A DNA stretch of 64,000 nt from Pseudomonas sp. GOM7 (GTDB lineage: Bacteria; Pseudomonadota; Gammaproteobacteria; Pseudomonadales; Pseudomonadaceae). The notes beneath the pieces are model-generated. The model was not told the DNA's origin, made no database searches, and saw only the letters and a program-made list of their open reading frames with translations. Location: NCBI RefSeq assembly GCF_026723825.1, contig NZ_CP113519.1:4526001-4590000 (forward strand), read 5' to 3'. The position numbers and the translations under genes were made by a program. Position 1 is the first letter of the stretch. Every line of letters starts with the position of its first letter. Positions 10,863 through 19,495 of this stretch are shown here, piece after piece.

Positions 10863-11843
10863 TCAGCCAGGCTGGGTCAGTTCGGCGAAGCCCTGGCGAA
10901 TCTCCTGCTCCGGCAAGTCGTCCCCGATGAACACCAGCACGCTTTCGCGTGGCTCGTCCACGCCCCATTCGCTACCCCAGTCGAAGCTGTACAAGCGCAG
11001 CACGCCCTGGAACACCAGGCGTTGCGGCTCTCCCGCCACAGCCAGCACCCCCTTGTAGCGCAGCAGCGCATTGCCGAAGCGCCCCAGCAAGCCTTCGATG
11101 AAGGCGCTGAGGCGCTGCGCATCGATGGCTTCGGCGCTTTCCAGCACCAGGGTCTGGATACGATCCGGCTTGTTCGCCACAGGCGCCAGCGGCCGCAGCA
11201 TCAAGCCGCGCGTCGGCCTGGGCTCGAAGTCGAAGCCACGCAGGTCGAGCAAGGTAGCGAGCTCGATGCGGCCATGCTCGACCGCCTGGATCGACGCACG
11301 CCGGTTGATCCGTTGCAAACGCGCCCGCAGCGCCTCGACGCTGCCAGCAACGGCCAGATCGGTCTTGCTCAGCAGGATGAGATCGGCAAAGCCGACCTGG
11401 GCCTGGGCGATGGTTTCGCTCAGGTGGCGCTCGGCGTTGACGGCATCGACCAGGGTGACGATGCCATCGAGCCGATAGCGTTCACTCAGCTCCGGTGTGG
11501 ACAAGAAGGTCTGCGCCACGGGCGCGGGGTCGGCCAGGCCGGTGCACTCGATCACCAGGCGCTCGAAGGCCAGCTCGCCCTTGTCGAGCTTCTCCAGCAG
11601 CAGCAACAAGGCTTTCTCCAGTTCGCCAAGGATCGAGCAGCACAGGCAGCCGTTGGCCAGGGTGACCAGCTTCACCGGGTCGTCGCCGAGCAACTGCCCA
11701 TCGATGGGCGCGGCGCTGAATTCGTTCTCGATCACCGCCAGGCGCAGCCCATGCTCGGCCTTGAGCATGTGGCGCAGCAGAGTGGTCTTGCCGGCCCCGA
11801 GAAAGCCAGTGAGCACGGTGACGGGAATGGCGGCAGGTGACAT
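10863..11843 (-). CDS. CobW/YjiA-family P-loop GTPase
   Basis: A protein of 326 residues. It has Walker A TGFLGAGKTTLL, the metal-binding GCLCCS motif of the COG0523 family, a SKTDL G4 motif and a C-terminal CobW_C domain. COG0523 GTPases insert or traffic metals such as zinc or cobalt; the YjiA branch is the closest by look. In P. aeruginosa a YjiA-like gene near mapZ accompanies cstA and a small YbdD/YjiX gene. Neither is visible here, and the space upstream is taken by a large palindrome. The ATG at 11843 (MSPAAIPVTVL) gives the normal N-terminus. The stop is 11 bases from the convergent mapZ stop. Confidence 0.88.
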   Translation of the reverse strand: MSPAAIPVTVLTGFLGAGKTTLLRHMLKAEHGLRLAVIENEFSAAPIDGQLLGDDPVKLVTLANGCLCCSILGELEKALLLLLEKLDKGELAFERLVIECTGLADPAPVAQTFLSTPELSERYRLDGIVTLVDAVNAERHLSETIAQAQVGFADLILLSKTDLAVAGSVEALRARLQRINRRASIQAVEHGRIELATLLDLRGFDFEPRPTRGLMLRPLAPVANKPDRIQTLVLESAEAIDAQRLSAFIEGLLGRFGNALLRYKGVLAVAGEPQRLVFQGVLRLYSFDWGSEWGVDEPRESVLVFIGDDLPEQEIRQGFAELTQPG

Positions 11844-11909
11844 GCGGTGAATCCTCGCGGGGGCGTCAAGATTGAAGGTGACGCGCATTTTAGGGAGGGG
11901 AATGCTTGG

Positions 11910-12726
11910 TTGATACCGGATTGGCAATACGGTGTTGGTTGTTTTTGTGCCTGTTCCGCATTGCCGCGTTTTTGTTGATGTCTTTGGTTTCGCCCTCCCG
12001 GGCGAGTCACTTTTGACGGGCAAAAGTAACCAAAACCCTCCGCCCGATCATCCGGCCCTGGCTGCGCCAGGGTTCGTTCGCTCCATCGCCGCTCCAGAGG
12101 CCCGCCACGGTGGGCCATCCATGGCCCATCGTGGCTCTCGCGACATCCATGTCGCTCAACCTCTTCCACGACGATTCCGCTCACCCTCCTGGGCGGGCTC
12201 TGCACGCGCCTGAACCTGCGGTAACCCAGAAGTAGTGCGCAGTGCTTGAACATGAGGTCAGCCGTAGGGCTGACCGGGATGCCGGCTGAAAGCCGGCGAG
12301 ATGAAACTACGCGAATGAAAGTATTGGTTTAACTCGGTAGCCACATCGCTACTTCATAGCTACCAGAACACACTGCGCATACCCTGAAATGCCGGTTCGC
12401 TCAGGCGCGCGAAAGTCCCCCTTCAGGAGGGTGAGTGGAATCGTTGCGCAGAGGGGCGAGCGGCATGGATGCCGCGAGAGGCGTAATGGGCCAGGGATGG
12501 CCCATGTACGCCGACCCTAGGAGCGACGATGGAGCGAACGAACCCCGGCGCAGCCGGGGCCGGATGGCGGGGGTGCGTTTCTTTTGCTTACTTTTCTTTG
12601 CGCAGTTCAAAGAAAAGTGAGTCGCCCGAGGGGGCGAAACCCGGAATATCTGAAGACACCCAAAGCGGCGTCCAAAACACCAAGCAAGCCACCACCCAAC
12701 ACACAAACTTGCCAATCCGGTATCAA
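11910..12726. repeat. Large imperfect palindrome (about 817 bp) with hairpin core
   Basis: The ends are an exact 18-bp inverted repeat: TTGATACCGGATTGGCAA (11910-11927) and its complement (12709-12726). Inside, the two arms of about 330 bases stay alignable in inverted orientation. Both contain GGTTCGTTCGCTCCATCG (12071-12088, complement at 12523-12540), a CCGGCCC/CCGGGGC block, an AAAGTAA block and GCGCAGTG toward the middle. The core (about 12250-12365) holds two small hairpins, GGTCAGCCGTAGGGCTGACC and GCCGGCTGAAAGCCGGC. The frames inside look spurious. No transposase is present. Confidence 0.8.
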
Positions 12727-12857
12727 GACCGACTTTACACCGACACCTTGACCCACGGGCTGACCACCGTGAAAGGAAGCCACAAGGATTGCGGGTTCAG
12801 ACAGCGTCCGTCCGAACCCTGGGGATGCCACCCTACCCCGCTGCTTGCAAGCCTACC
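12727..12857. other. Non-coding remainder between the palindrome and the small protein gene
   Basis: No gene, repeat or clear terminator was recognised here. Together with the palindrome it forms a gene-free stretch of about 1 kb. Confidence 0.5.
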
Positions 12858-13007
12858 TCAGTGAGCGCGGCAGGCTGCCTCGGCGGCCTGGCGACGCTGC
12901 CGGCGCGCCGCGATACGCTGCCGCTCACGTTGCGCGTCATCGCGTGGCTGCACGGCCTGGGCGTCGAAGTTGAAGGCACGAGAGAAGAAGTCGAAGAACA
13001 GGAACAT
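12858..13007 (-). CDS. Hypothetical small basic protein (49 aa)
   Basis: A short frame preceded by a strong ribosome binding site, GAGGAG, about 10 bases before the ATG. The product starts MFLFFDFFSRAFNF, an aromatic, amphipathic N-terminus that could sit on a membrane. A strongly basic, Arg/Gln/Ala-rich helix follows. I do not recognise the family. The pattern (short hydrophobic head, charged helix, good binding site) favours a real small protein over chance. It lies between radA and the palindrome, on the same strand as radA. Confidence 0.55.
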   Translation of the reverse strand: MFLFFDFFSRAFNFDAQAVQPRDDAQRERQRIAARRQRRQAAEAACRAH

Positions 13008-13142
13008 GATGGTGTCTCCTCGTTTGGATACGCCTTCATGCTGCGCGTCGATAGCTTGCTACTCATTGATCCCGGTCAATTTTCACCAGAGCCGGTTCGC
13101 GACAGAACGCCGCATACCTGAATCGCGGCTAACAGGCAGAAA

Positions 13143-13166
13143 CGTAGCCCGGATGAAATCCGGGAA
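13143..13166. repeat. REP-type palindrome (GTAGCCCGGAT)
   Basis: GTAGCCCGGATGAAATCCGGG forms a short stem CCCGGAT/ATCCGGG. The same sequence type occurs as an inverted pair at 46849-46899. It lies downstream of radA. Confidence 0.65.
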
Positions 13167-13207
13167 GGACTGCGCCACAAAAGCCCCCGGCTTGCAGCCG
13201 AGCCACA

Positions 13208-14566
13208 TCACTCGAACAAGGCATCCAGCGCCTGTTCCAGGCGCGTCACGGCGATGATCTGCAGGCCGGGCGGGGCTTCCTTGGGGGCATTGCCCTTGGG
13301 CACGATGGCGCGCTTGAAACCGTGCTTGGCCGCCTCCTTGAGGCGCTCCTGGCCACTGGGCACCGGACGAATTTCGCCGGACAGGCCGATCTCGCCGAAC
13401 ACCAACAGATCGTGCTGCAAGGGGCGGTTGCGCAGGCTGGAGATCACCGCCGCCATCAGCGCCAGGTCGGAGGCCGTCTCCAGCACCTTGACCCCACCGA
13501 CCACGTTGAGGAACACGTCCTGGTCATAGGTGGGGATGCCACCATGGCGGTGCAGCACGGCCAAAAGCATGGCCAGGCGGTTCTGATCCAGACCCAGGGT
13601 GACCCGCCGGGGGTTGCCCAGGTGACTGGTATCGACCAGCGCCTGCACCTCCACCAGCATCGGTCGCGAGCCCTCCCAGGTGGCCATCACCACGCTGCCG
13701 GACACTGCCTCCTGGGCGCGCGTGAGGAAGATCGCCGAAGGGTTGGAGACTTCCTTGAGGCCCTTGTCGGTCATGCCGAACACACCCAGTTCGTTGACCG
13801 CGCCGAAACGGTTCTTCACCGCTCGCAGCAGGCGCAGGCGGCCGTCGGACTCACCCTCGAAATACAGCACGGTGTCGACCATGTGCTCCAGCACGCGCGG
13901 CCCGGCCAGCGCACCTTCCTTGGTGACGTGGCCGACGAGGAAGATCGCCGTGCCACTCTGCTTGGCGAAGCGCACCAGCAGCGCCGCACTCTCGCGCACC
14001 TGGGCCACGCCGCCAGGGGCCGATTGCAGTTGTTCGGTGAAGATGGTCTGGATCGAGTCGATCACCATGACCTTGGGCTTTTCCTGGCGCGCGGTGGCGA
14101 TGATCGACTCGATGCAGGTCTCGGTCATCACCTTGAGCTTGTCCTGCGGCAGATCCAGCCGCCGTGCGCGCATGGCCACCTGCTGCTGCGATTCTTCGCC
14201 GGTGACGTATAGCGCCGGCAGGCGTTGGGCGACGTTGCACAGGGTCTGCAGCAGAATGGTCGACTTACCGATGCCGGGATCGCCACCGATCAGCACCACC
14301 GAGCCATCCACTAGACCGCCGCCGAGCACCCGATCCAGCTCGCTGGAGGCGGTGGAAAAACGCGGAATTTCCTCGACACTGACCTCGGCCAGGGTCTTGA
14401 TGTTGGCTTTGTCCCCCGCCCAGCCGGTACGCCCGCTGGGCGCGGCGCCCTCGACCAGGGTTTCCACCAGGGTGTTCCAGGTTCCACACTCGCCACACTG
14501 CCCCGCCCATTTGGGGAAGGTGGCGCCGCACTCGGTGCAGCCGTACATGCGTTTTGCCTTGGCCAT
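13208..14566 (-). CDS. radA: DNA repair protein RadA
   Basis: A protein of 452 residues, the usual length. It has a C4 zinc finger at the N-terminus (CTEC...CGEC), a RecA-like ATPase with Walker A GGDPGIGKSTI near residue 98, the RadA-specific KNRFG motif and a Lon-like C-terminal domain. It is a branch-migration helicase in homologous recombination. The mapZ/radA/mscL neighbourhood is conserved in Pseudomonas. It is divergent from the GNAT gene. Confidence 0.97.
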   Translation of the reverse strand: MAKAKRMYGCTECGATFPKWAGQCGECGTWNTLVETLVEGAAPSGRTGWAGDKANIKTLAEVSVEEIPRFSTASSELDRVLGGGLVDGSVVLIGGDPGIGKSTILLQTLCNVAQRLPALYVTGEESQQQVAMRARRLDLPQDKLKVMTETCIESIIATARQEKPKVMVIDSIQTIFTEQLQSAPGGVAQVRESAALLVRFAKQSGTAIFLVGHVTKEGALAGPRVLEHMVDTVLYFEGESDGRLRLLRAVKNRFGAVNELGVFGMTDKGLKEVSNPSAIFLTRAQEAVSGSVVMATWEGSRPMLVEVQALVDTSHLGNPRRVTLGLDQNRLAMLLAVLHRHGGIPTYDQDVFLNVVGGVKVLETASDLALMAAVISSLRNRPLQHDLLVFGEIGLSGEIRPVPSGQERLKEAAKHGFKRAIVPKGNAPKEAPPGLQIIAVTRLEQALDALFE

Positions 14567-14657
14567 TGAGGAAGTCGTCCTGCCTGCTGAGCGAAGGCTG
14601 GAACGATACCGAACAACTGGATAAATTTACAGACCACGACCTTGACCAAGGACTGCC

Positions 14658-15152
14658 ATGCAGATCGAACTGCTGCCGACCCGCGCCGAACAGGCGCCCC
14701 TGATCCGCAACCTGTACCAGTTCTATAGCTATGACAGCTCGGACTGGGAAGAGGAGGATGTCGAGGCGGACGGCCGCTTCTACATCCACGAGGAACATCT
14801 GCTGCGCTACTGGCAGGAGCCCGGCTGGAGCGCCAGCCTGATCCTGGCCGACGGTTTCATTGCCGGCTTCGTGCTGATCGAGCGCAGCGAACTGCCGGGC
14901 ATCGATGCGCCGGAGTTCGCCGATCTGTTCGTGCTCAAGCGCTACCGCCGCCTGGGCATTGGCCGCGCCGTGGTACAGAGCGTGATGGGCGATGGCAGCC
15001 CCTGGCTGCTGCGCTTCTACCGCCAGGACGAAATGGCCCTGGCCTTCTGGCAGCAACTGTTCAGCGAATTACCCAGGCCACCCCGGGCAATCTGGACGGA
15101 GGATGAGGCACAGGGGTTGCTCAGCTACCTGGTAAACCCGCCCGTGCATTGA
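14658..15152 (+). CDS. GNAT-family N-acetyltransferase
   Basis: A protein of 164 residues with the GNAT acetyl-CoA signature RRLGIGRAV at about residues 96-104, preceded by a beta strand containing FADLFVLKRYR. The substrate cannot be told. The N-terminal part is acidic and Tyr-rich (YQFYSYDSSDWEEED). Monocistronic by appearance, between divergent radA and convergent DUF465 genes. Confidence 0.82.
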   Translation: MQIELLPTRAEQAPLIRNLYQFYSYDSSDWEEEDVEADGRFYIHEEHLLRYWQEPGWSASLILADGFIAGFVLIERSELPGIDAPEFADLFVLKRYRRLGIGRAVVQSVMGDGSPWLLRFYRQDEMALAFWQQLFSELPRPPRAIWTEDEAQGLLSYLVNPPVH

Positions 15153-15185
15153 TGCCGGGCGCCGCGCACTGAGCGAGTCTGGCGC

Positions 15186-15464
15186 TCAGCCCTTGCAACC
15201 ATTGCCACAGCCGCAGCATTGACCATTGGCCCGCTTGAGCTGCCGCGCCAGATCGTCCTTGAGCGCTACGCGATTGAGTTTGAGCGCCTGCAACGATAGG
15301 TCGTCGAGCGGCTCGATGCCGTCCTCGACGCGGCAGATGCGCTTGTCCAGCGCTTCATACTCGTCGGCCTGACGGGCGAATTGGCTATCCTCCTGGCGCA
15401 GCCGGTGCAAGGCTTCGCGCAGCTCGGGAAAATCATGAACCAGCGGGTGATGTTCGATATGCAT
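15186..15464 (-). CDS. DUF465 (YdcH-like) protein with cysteine-rich tail
   Basis: A protein of 92 residues. The body is the DUF465 helical hairpin with the family core ADEYEALDKRICRVEDGIEP and LKLNRVALKDDLARQL. Unlike its neighbour at 15538 it ends in a tail CCGCGNGCKG with four cysteines, which could bind a metal. ATG 15464 starts at MHIEHHPL, matching the MALEHHSL start of the paralogue. A longer open frame upstream runs into the neighbour's coding region and was not used. The function of DUF465 proteins is unknown. Confidence 0.82.
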   Translation of the reverse strand: MHIEHHPLVHDFPELREALHRLRQEDSQFARQADEYEALDKRICRVEDGIEPLDDLSLQALKLNRVALKDDLARQLKRANGQCCGCGNGCKG

Positions 15465-15537
15465 GGCCAGGCTCCTGTAGAAAGGGTGCCACCAGCTTAG
15501 CCGCGGCCCTGCCCGGCCCTGTTGACGCCGATCAAGC

Positions 15538-15780
15538 TCAGCTCGCCTTGGCCAGCAACTGGGCGATTTCGTCCTTGAGCGCCACGCGCTGCAACTTGAG
15601 CCCTTGCAGCACCAGATCATCGACCGCAGCACGGCCGTCCTCGATCTCGTAGATGCGCTTATCCAGTGCCTCGTACTCGCTAGCCAGCCGGGCGAAATGA
15701 CCGTCGTTCTGCAACAGCCAACGCAGCATCTCGCTCTGCTGGGGGAACTCACGGGACAATGAGTGATGTTCGAGCGCCAT
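15538..15780 (-). CDS. DUF465 (YdcH-like) protein
   Basis: A protein of 80 residues with the standard DUF465 length and core ASEYEALDKRIYEIEDG, followed by LKLQRVALKDEIAQLL. It is a clear tandem paralogue of the gene at 15186, 73 bases away on the same strand. It lacks the cysteine tail. GGAGG precedes the ATG. The two are probably cotranscribed. Confidence 0.85.
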   Translation of the reverse strand: MALEHHSLSREFPQQSEMLRWLLQNDGHFARLASEYEALDKRIYEIEDGRAAVDDLVLQGLKLQRVALKDEIAQLLAKAS

Positions 15781-15924
15781 GGAAACCTCCGAATGCAGTG
15801 ATCCCCTTCAGCCTAGCCGATGTCATGGGACCTGCCGCTGCCAGCAAGGCAAATGAACGGCGCCGCCTGACGGACGTCGAAACAACAGCCATAATCAGGG
15901 CGAACACCAACCCAGGGAGCACGC

Positions 15925-16338
15925 ATGAGCATCATCAGTGAATTCAAGGCCTTCGCGGTCAAGGGCAACGTGGTCGACATGGCCGTGGGGATCATCATCG
16001 GCGCCGCCTTCGGCAAGATTGTCTCGTCCTTCGTCGGCGACGTGGTGATGCCACCACTGGGCCTGCTGATCGGCGGTGTCGATTTCTCCGACCTGGCCAT
16101 CGTGCTCAAGGCCGCCGAGGGCGACACCCCCGCCGTGGTGCTGGCCTACGGCAAGTTCATCCAGACCGTGGTCGACTTCACCATCGTCGCCTTCGCCATC
16201 TTCATGGGCATCAAGGGCCTGAACCGCCTCAAGCGCGAGGAAGAAGCCGCCCCGGCTGCACCGCCTGCGCCGACCAAGGATCAACAGTTGCTCAGCGAGA
16301 TCCGTGATCTGCTCAAGGCGCAGCAAGACAAGGGCTGA
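15925..16338 (+). CDS. mscL: Large-conductance mechanosensitive channel MscL
   Basis: A protein of 137 residues, the normal length. It has an N-terminal amphipathic helix (FKAFAVKGNVVDMAVG), two membrane helices (about 14-45 and 77-100) and a charged C-terminal bundle helix. It releases solutes on hypo-osmotic shock in the inner membrane. A GGGAG binding site precedes the ATG. A stem GGCTGGCG/CGCCAGCC at 16348-16381 follows the gene but has no T run, so it is at best a weak terminator. Confidence 0.97.
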   Translation: MSIISEFKAFAVKGNVVDMAVGIIIGAAFGKIVSSFVGDVVMPPLGLLIGGVDFSDLAIVLKAAEGDTPAVVLAYGKFIQTVVDFTIVAFAIFMGIKGLNRLKREEEAAPAAPPAPTKDQQLLSEIRDLLKAQQDKG

Positions 16339-16466
16339 AGGGTACGCGGCTGGCGGAGCAGGTGCCCGAGCTTCGCCAGCCATGACACGATTTGTTGCAG
16401 CTTGACGGGTCTTTTTCTGCGCGTTTTTCGGTAGATTGAACAGCCCTTGGCCACTTACCCCCTTAC

Positions 16467-17492
16467 ATGACACTCCTGATAGCGTTCGCTGTCCTCTCCA
16501 TCCTGGTTTCGTTCCTCTGCTCCATTCTCGAAGCCGCCCTGCTTTCCCTCACCCCCAGCTACATCGCCCAGCAGAAGGTCGATAGGCCTCGTCTCTACGA
16601 GCGCCTCAAGGCACTCAAGGACAAGATCGACCAGCCACTGGCGGCCATCCTGACCCTCAATACCGTGGCGCATACCGTCGGTGCCACCGGTGTCGGCGCG
16701 CAGGTGGCAATCGTCTTCGGCGACGGTTACCTGGGTATCGCCTCGGCGGTCATGACCCTGCTGATCCTGGTGCTGTCGGAGATCCTGCCGAAGACCATCG
16801 GCGCCCGTTACTGGCGCGCCCTGGCGCCCTGGCTGCCGAGCCTGCTGCGGGCGATGATCCTGGTGCTCAAGCCGTTCATCGTACTTTCGGACCTGATCAT
16901 GCGCCTGTTCGGCGGCAAGGAGCCGGAGCACGACATTCGCCAGGAGATCAAGGCGCTGACCCTGCTCGGCCGCGAGGTGGGTAAGCTCGACGAAGACGAG
17001 CAGCGGGTGATCGGCAATATTCTCGACCTGCACGAAATTCGTCTGCGCGACATCATGACGCCGCGCATCGTCTGCGAATCGGCGGCGCCGGACGAGTCCA
17101 TCGCCGCGTTCAAGGCCCGTGCCCGCGAAAGCCAGTTCTCCCGCTACCCGGTGATAGGCGAAGACGAATCGCCGCTGGGCGTGGTGTTTCGCTACGACGC
17201 CCTGGCTGCCGAGAACGATGCCGAGCCCATCACCCACATCATGAAACCGCTCAAGGTGGTACCGGAAAGCATGAACGTGGAGAACCTGATGACCCTGCTG
17301 ATGCAGGAGCGTCAGCACATGTGCCTGGTGTACGACGAGTTCGGTAGCTGGCGCGGCCTGGTGACCCTGGAAGACATCATGGAAACCATCATCGGCAAGC
17401 CGATCCTCGACGAGACCGACGATATCCCCAACATGCGCCGCTTCGCCAAGCGCCGCTGGGAGCATCGGATCAAGGCTATCCGCGAGGACTGA
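16467..17492 (+). CDS. CNNM/CBS domain membrane protein (CorC/HlyC family)
   Basis: A protein of 341 residues. It has an N-terminal DUF21/CNNM membrane domain with about three to four helices (residues 1-150), then two CBS domains (about 190-310; note RDIMTPRIV and GLVTLEDIMETIIG). The C-terminal transporter-associated domain found in longer members is missing. Members are linked to magnesium or cobalt export. The stop abuts the stop of the convergent fpr gene with no spacer. Confidence 0.88.
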   Translation: MTLLIAFAVLSILVSFLCSILEAALLSLTPSYIAQQKVDRPRLYERLKALKDKIDQPLAAILTLNTVAHTVGATGVGAQVAIVFGDGYLGIASAVMTLLILVLSEILPKTIGARYWRALAPWLPSLLRAMILVLKPFIVLSDLIMRLFGGKEPEHDIRQEIKALTLLGREVGKLDEDEQRVIGNILDLHEIRLRDIMTPRIVCESAAPDESIAAFKARARESQFSRYPVIGEDESPLGVVFRYDALAAENDAEPITHIMKPLKVVPESMNVENLMTLLMQERQHMCLVYDEFGSWRGLVTLEDIMETIIGKPILDETDDIPNMRRFAKRRWEHRIKAIRED

Positions 17493-18269
17493 TCACCAGT
17501 AGTTCTCCACCGCCACCTGGCCCGGCCGCCGCGTCAGGCTCAGGTTCAGCCCGCGAGCCTTCAGGCGCTGGCGCAGGTCGTCGATCATCTGCGGATTGCC
17601 GCAGATCATCACCCGCGAATGCTCGGGCGTCAGCTCGAGCCCAGCGACGCGCTCCAGCTCGCCGCTGTCGAGCAGTTCGGTGATGCGCGCATTCAGGCAC
17701 CCCGGCGCCTGCTCGCGGGTGACCACCGGCAGATAGGTGAGCTTGTGCGCGAACTCGGCCAAGTGCTCAAGCTCGACCAAGCCACGAATCAATGGCTGAT
17801 AGGCCAGCTCGGCGGCGGTTCGCGCGCAGTACACCAATACGATGCGCTCGAAGCGCTGCCATACCTCGAAGTCCTGCAGGATCGACAGGAAAGGCGCGAC
17901 GCCGGTGCCACTGCCCAGCAGCCAGAGATCACGACCATCGACGAAGCGATCCAGGGTCAGGTAGCCGGTGGCCAGCTTCTCCACCAACAGGCTGTCGCCG
18001 GCCCGCAGGCGGCTCAGCTCGCTGGTGAACTCGCCACCCGGCACCACGATGGAGAAGAATTCGAGAAACTCGTCGTGCGGCGCCGACACCAGCGAATAAG
18101 GGCGCCAGACCAGGCTGCCATCGGCCTTCTCCACGCCGAGGCGGACGAACTGCCCGGCGCGAAAACGGAAACCCGGATCCCGGGTGGTGCGCAGGGTAAA
18201 CAGGCTCGGGGTCAGGCTGTGTACTTCCAGCAAGGTCTGACGGGTGAACTTGTCGTCGCTGACGGTCAT
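17493..18269 (-). CDS. fpr: Ferredoxin/flavodoxin-NADP+ reductase
   Basis: A protein of 258 residues, typical of the bacterial Fpr subclass. The FAD-binding motif is WRPYSLVSAP, the NADP-binding part begins LLGSGTGVAPFLSIL, and the C-terminus ends VAVENYW, as in Pseudomonas Fpr. It moves electrons between NADPH and ferredoxin or flavodoxin. ATG 18269 (MTVSDDKFTRQTLLEV) was chosen; the long frame upstream runs antisense through rlmG. It is divergent from rlmG across 69 bases. Confidence 0.93.
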   Translation of the reverse strand: MTVSDDKFTRQTLLEVHSLTPSLFTLRTTRDPGFRFRAGQFVRLGVEKADGSLVWRPYSLVSAPHDEFLEFFSIVVPGGEFTSELSRLRAGDSLLVEKLATGYLTLDRFVDGRDLWLLGSGTGVAPFLSILQDFEVWQRFERIVLVYCARTAAELAYQPLIRGLVELEHLAEFAHKLTYLPVVTREQAPGCLNARITELLDSGELERVAGLELTPEHSRVMICGNPQMIDDLRQRLKARGLNLSLTRRPGQVAVENYW

Positions 18270-18338
18270 AATTGCCCCCTTGTCCGAATCTGCTGTCAGT
18301 GTCGCGCATTGTGCGACCGGCAAACACCGACGGTTTCC

Positions 18339-19463
18339 ATGCCTATTTTCACGACCCCCTTCGCCAGCCTCGAGCTGGAGCGCCAGCCGCACCAGGCCAA
18401 TGAACCTCTGCAAGCCTTCGACGCCGCGGATGAATACCTGCTCAATCATTTGCACGAGCAAGGCATCGAGCCAGACAGCCGGGTACTGCTGCTCAATGAC
18501 AGCTTCGGCGCCCTCGCCTGCTCGCTGGCCGGGCACTGCCGGGTGACCAGCAGCGGCGACTCGCACCTGGGCTTTCTCGCCCTGCACAAGAACCTCGCCC
18601 GCAATGGCTTGAGTGGCGACGCGCTGACCTTCCTGCCGAGCAACGAAACACCGCGGGGGCCGTTCGACTGGGTACTGATCCGCGTGCCCAAGACCCTGGC
18701 ACTGCTGGAGGAACAACTGATCCGCCTGCACAGCCAACTGGCGCCCGGCGCACGGGTCGTGGCCGGGGCCATGGTCAAGCACCTGCCGCGCGCCGCCGGC
18801 GACTTGCTGGAAAAGTACATCGGCCCGGTACAGGCCTCGCTGGCGCTGAAGAAAGCCCGCCTGCTCAGCGCCACGCCAGAAGACAAGGCCGCGCCCCGCT
18901 CGCCCTACCCGACCCGCTATCGCCTGGACAAACCGGCACTGGAGCTGGTCAACCATGCCAATGTGTTCTGCCGCGACGGCCTGGATATCGGCACCCGCGC
19001 CTTCCTGCCCCATCTGCCAAGGCATCTGGACGCACGCCGCGTCGCCGATCTCGGCTGCGGCAATGGCGTGCTGGGCATCGCCTACGCCCTGGGCAGCCCG
19101 CAGGCCGAGCTGACCCTGGTGGACGAGTCGTACATGGCCGTGCAGTCGGCGCGGGAAAACTGGCAGGCGGCCCTGGGCCAGCGCCCGGTGACGATCCGCG
19201 CCGGCGATGGCCTGGCCGAACAACCCGCCGACTCGTTGGAGCTGGTGCTGTGCAATCCGCCCTTCCACCAGCAGCAGGTGGTCGGCGACTTCCTCGCCTG
19301 GCGCATGTTCCAGCAAGCCCGCGCGGCGCTGGTCACAGGCGGCGAGCTGTGGATAGTCGGCAACCGCCACCTGGGCTATCACGCCAAGCTCAAACGTCTG
19401 TTCCGCGGCGTCGAGCAGGTGGCGGCCACACCCAAATTCGTGGTGCTCAAGGCAAGCAAGTAG
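18339..19463 (+). CDS. rlmG: 23S rRNA (guanine-1835-N2)-methyltransferase RlmG
   Basis: A protein of 374 residues with two related Rossmann-like halves, as in the RsmC/RlmG group. The C-terminal catalytic half has the SAM loop ADLGCGNGVLGI and the CNPPFH motif that marks N2-guanine methyltransferases. ATG 18339 (MPIFTTPFASLELERQPH) matches the family N-terminus. Its stop is 32 bases from the convergent speA stop, where the gene order changes relative to P. aeruginosa. Confidence 0.92.
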   Translation: MPIFTTPFASLELERQPHQANEPLQAFDAADEYLLNHLHEQGIEPDSRVLLLNDSFGALACSLAGHCRVTSSGDSHLGFLALHKNLARNGLSGDALTFLPSNETPRGPFDWVLIRVPKTLALLEEQLIRLHSQLAPGARVVAGAMVKHLPRAAGDLLEKYIGPVQASLALKKARLLSATPEDKAAPRSPYPTRYRLDKPALELVNHANVFCRDGLDIGTRAFLPHLPRHLDARRVADLGCGNGVLGIAYALGSPQAELTLVDESYMAVQSARENWQAALGQRPVTIRAGDGLAEQPADSLELVLCNPPFHQQQVVGDFLAWRMFQQARAALVTGGELWIVGNRHLGYHAKLKRLFRGVEQVAATPKFVVLKASK

Positions 19464-19495
19464 ACGGGGCAAGCTGCCCCGCCTTGGGCGTGGAT

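Noticed and set aside
10428..11840. Plus-strand frame of 470 codons over mapZ and the CobW-type gene
   Set aside because: It overlaps mapZ in another frame and the GTPase gene antisense; both of these are certain.
12401..12715. Minus-strand frame inside the large palindrome (about 104 codons)
   Set aside because: Sequences of this kind are repeatedly annotated as short hypothetical proteins in palindromic DNA. It has no ribosome binding site and its content follows the repeat arms.
15186..15752. Reading the two DUF465 genes as one 188-residue gene
   Set aside because: The longer frame is in the wrong phase for the upstream paralogue. Each copy has its own start matching the family.
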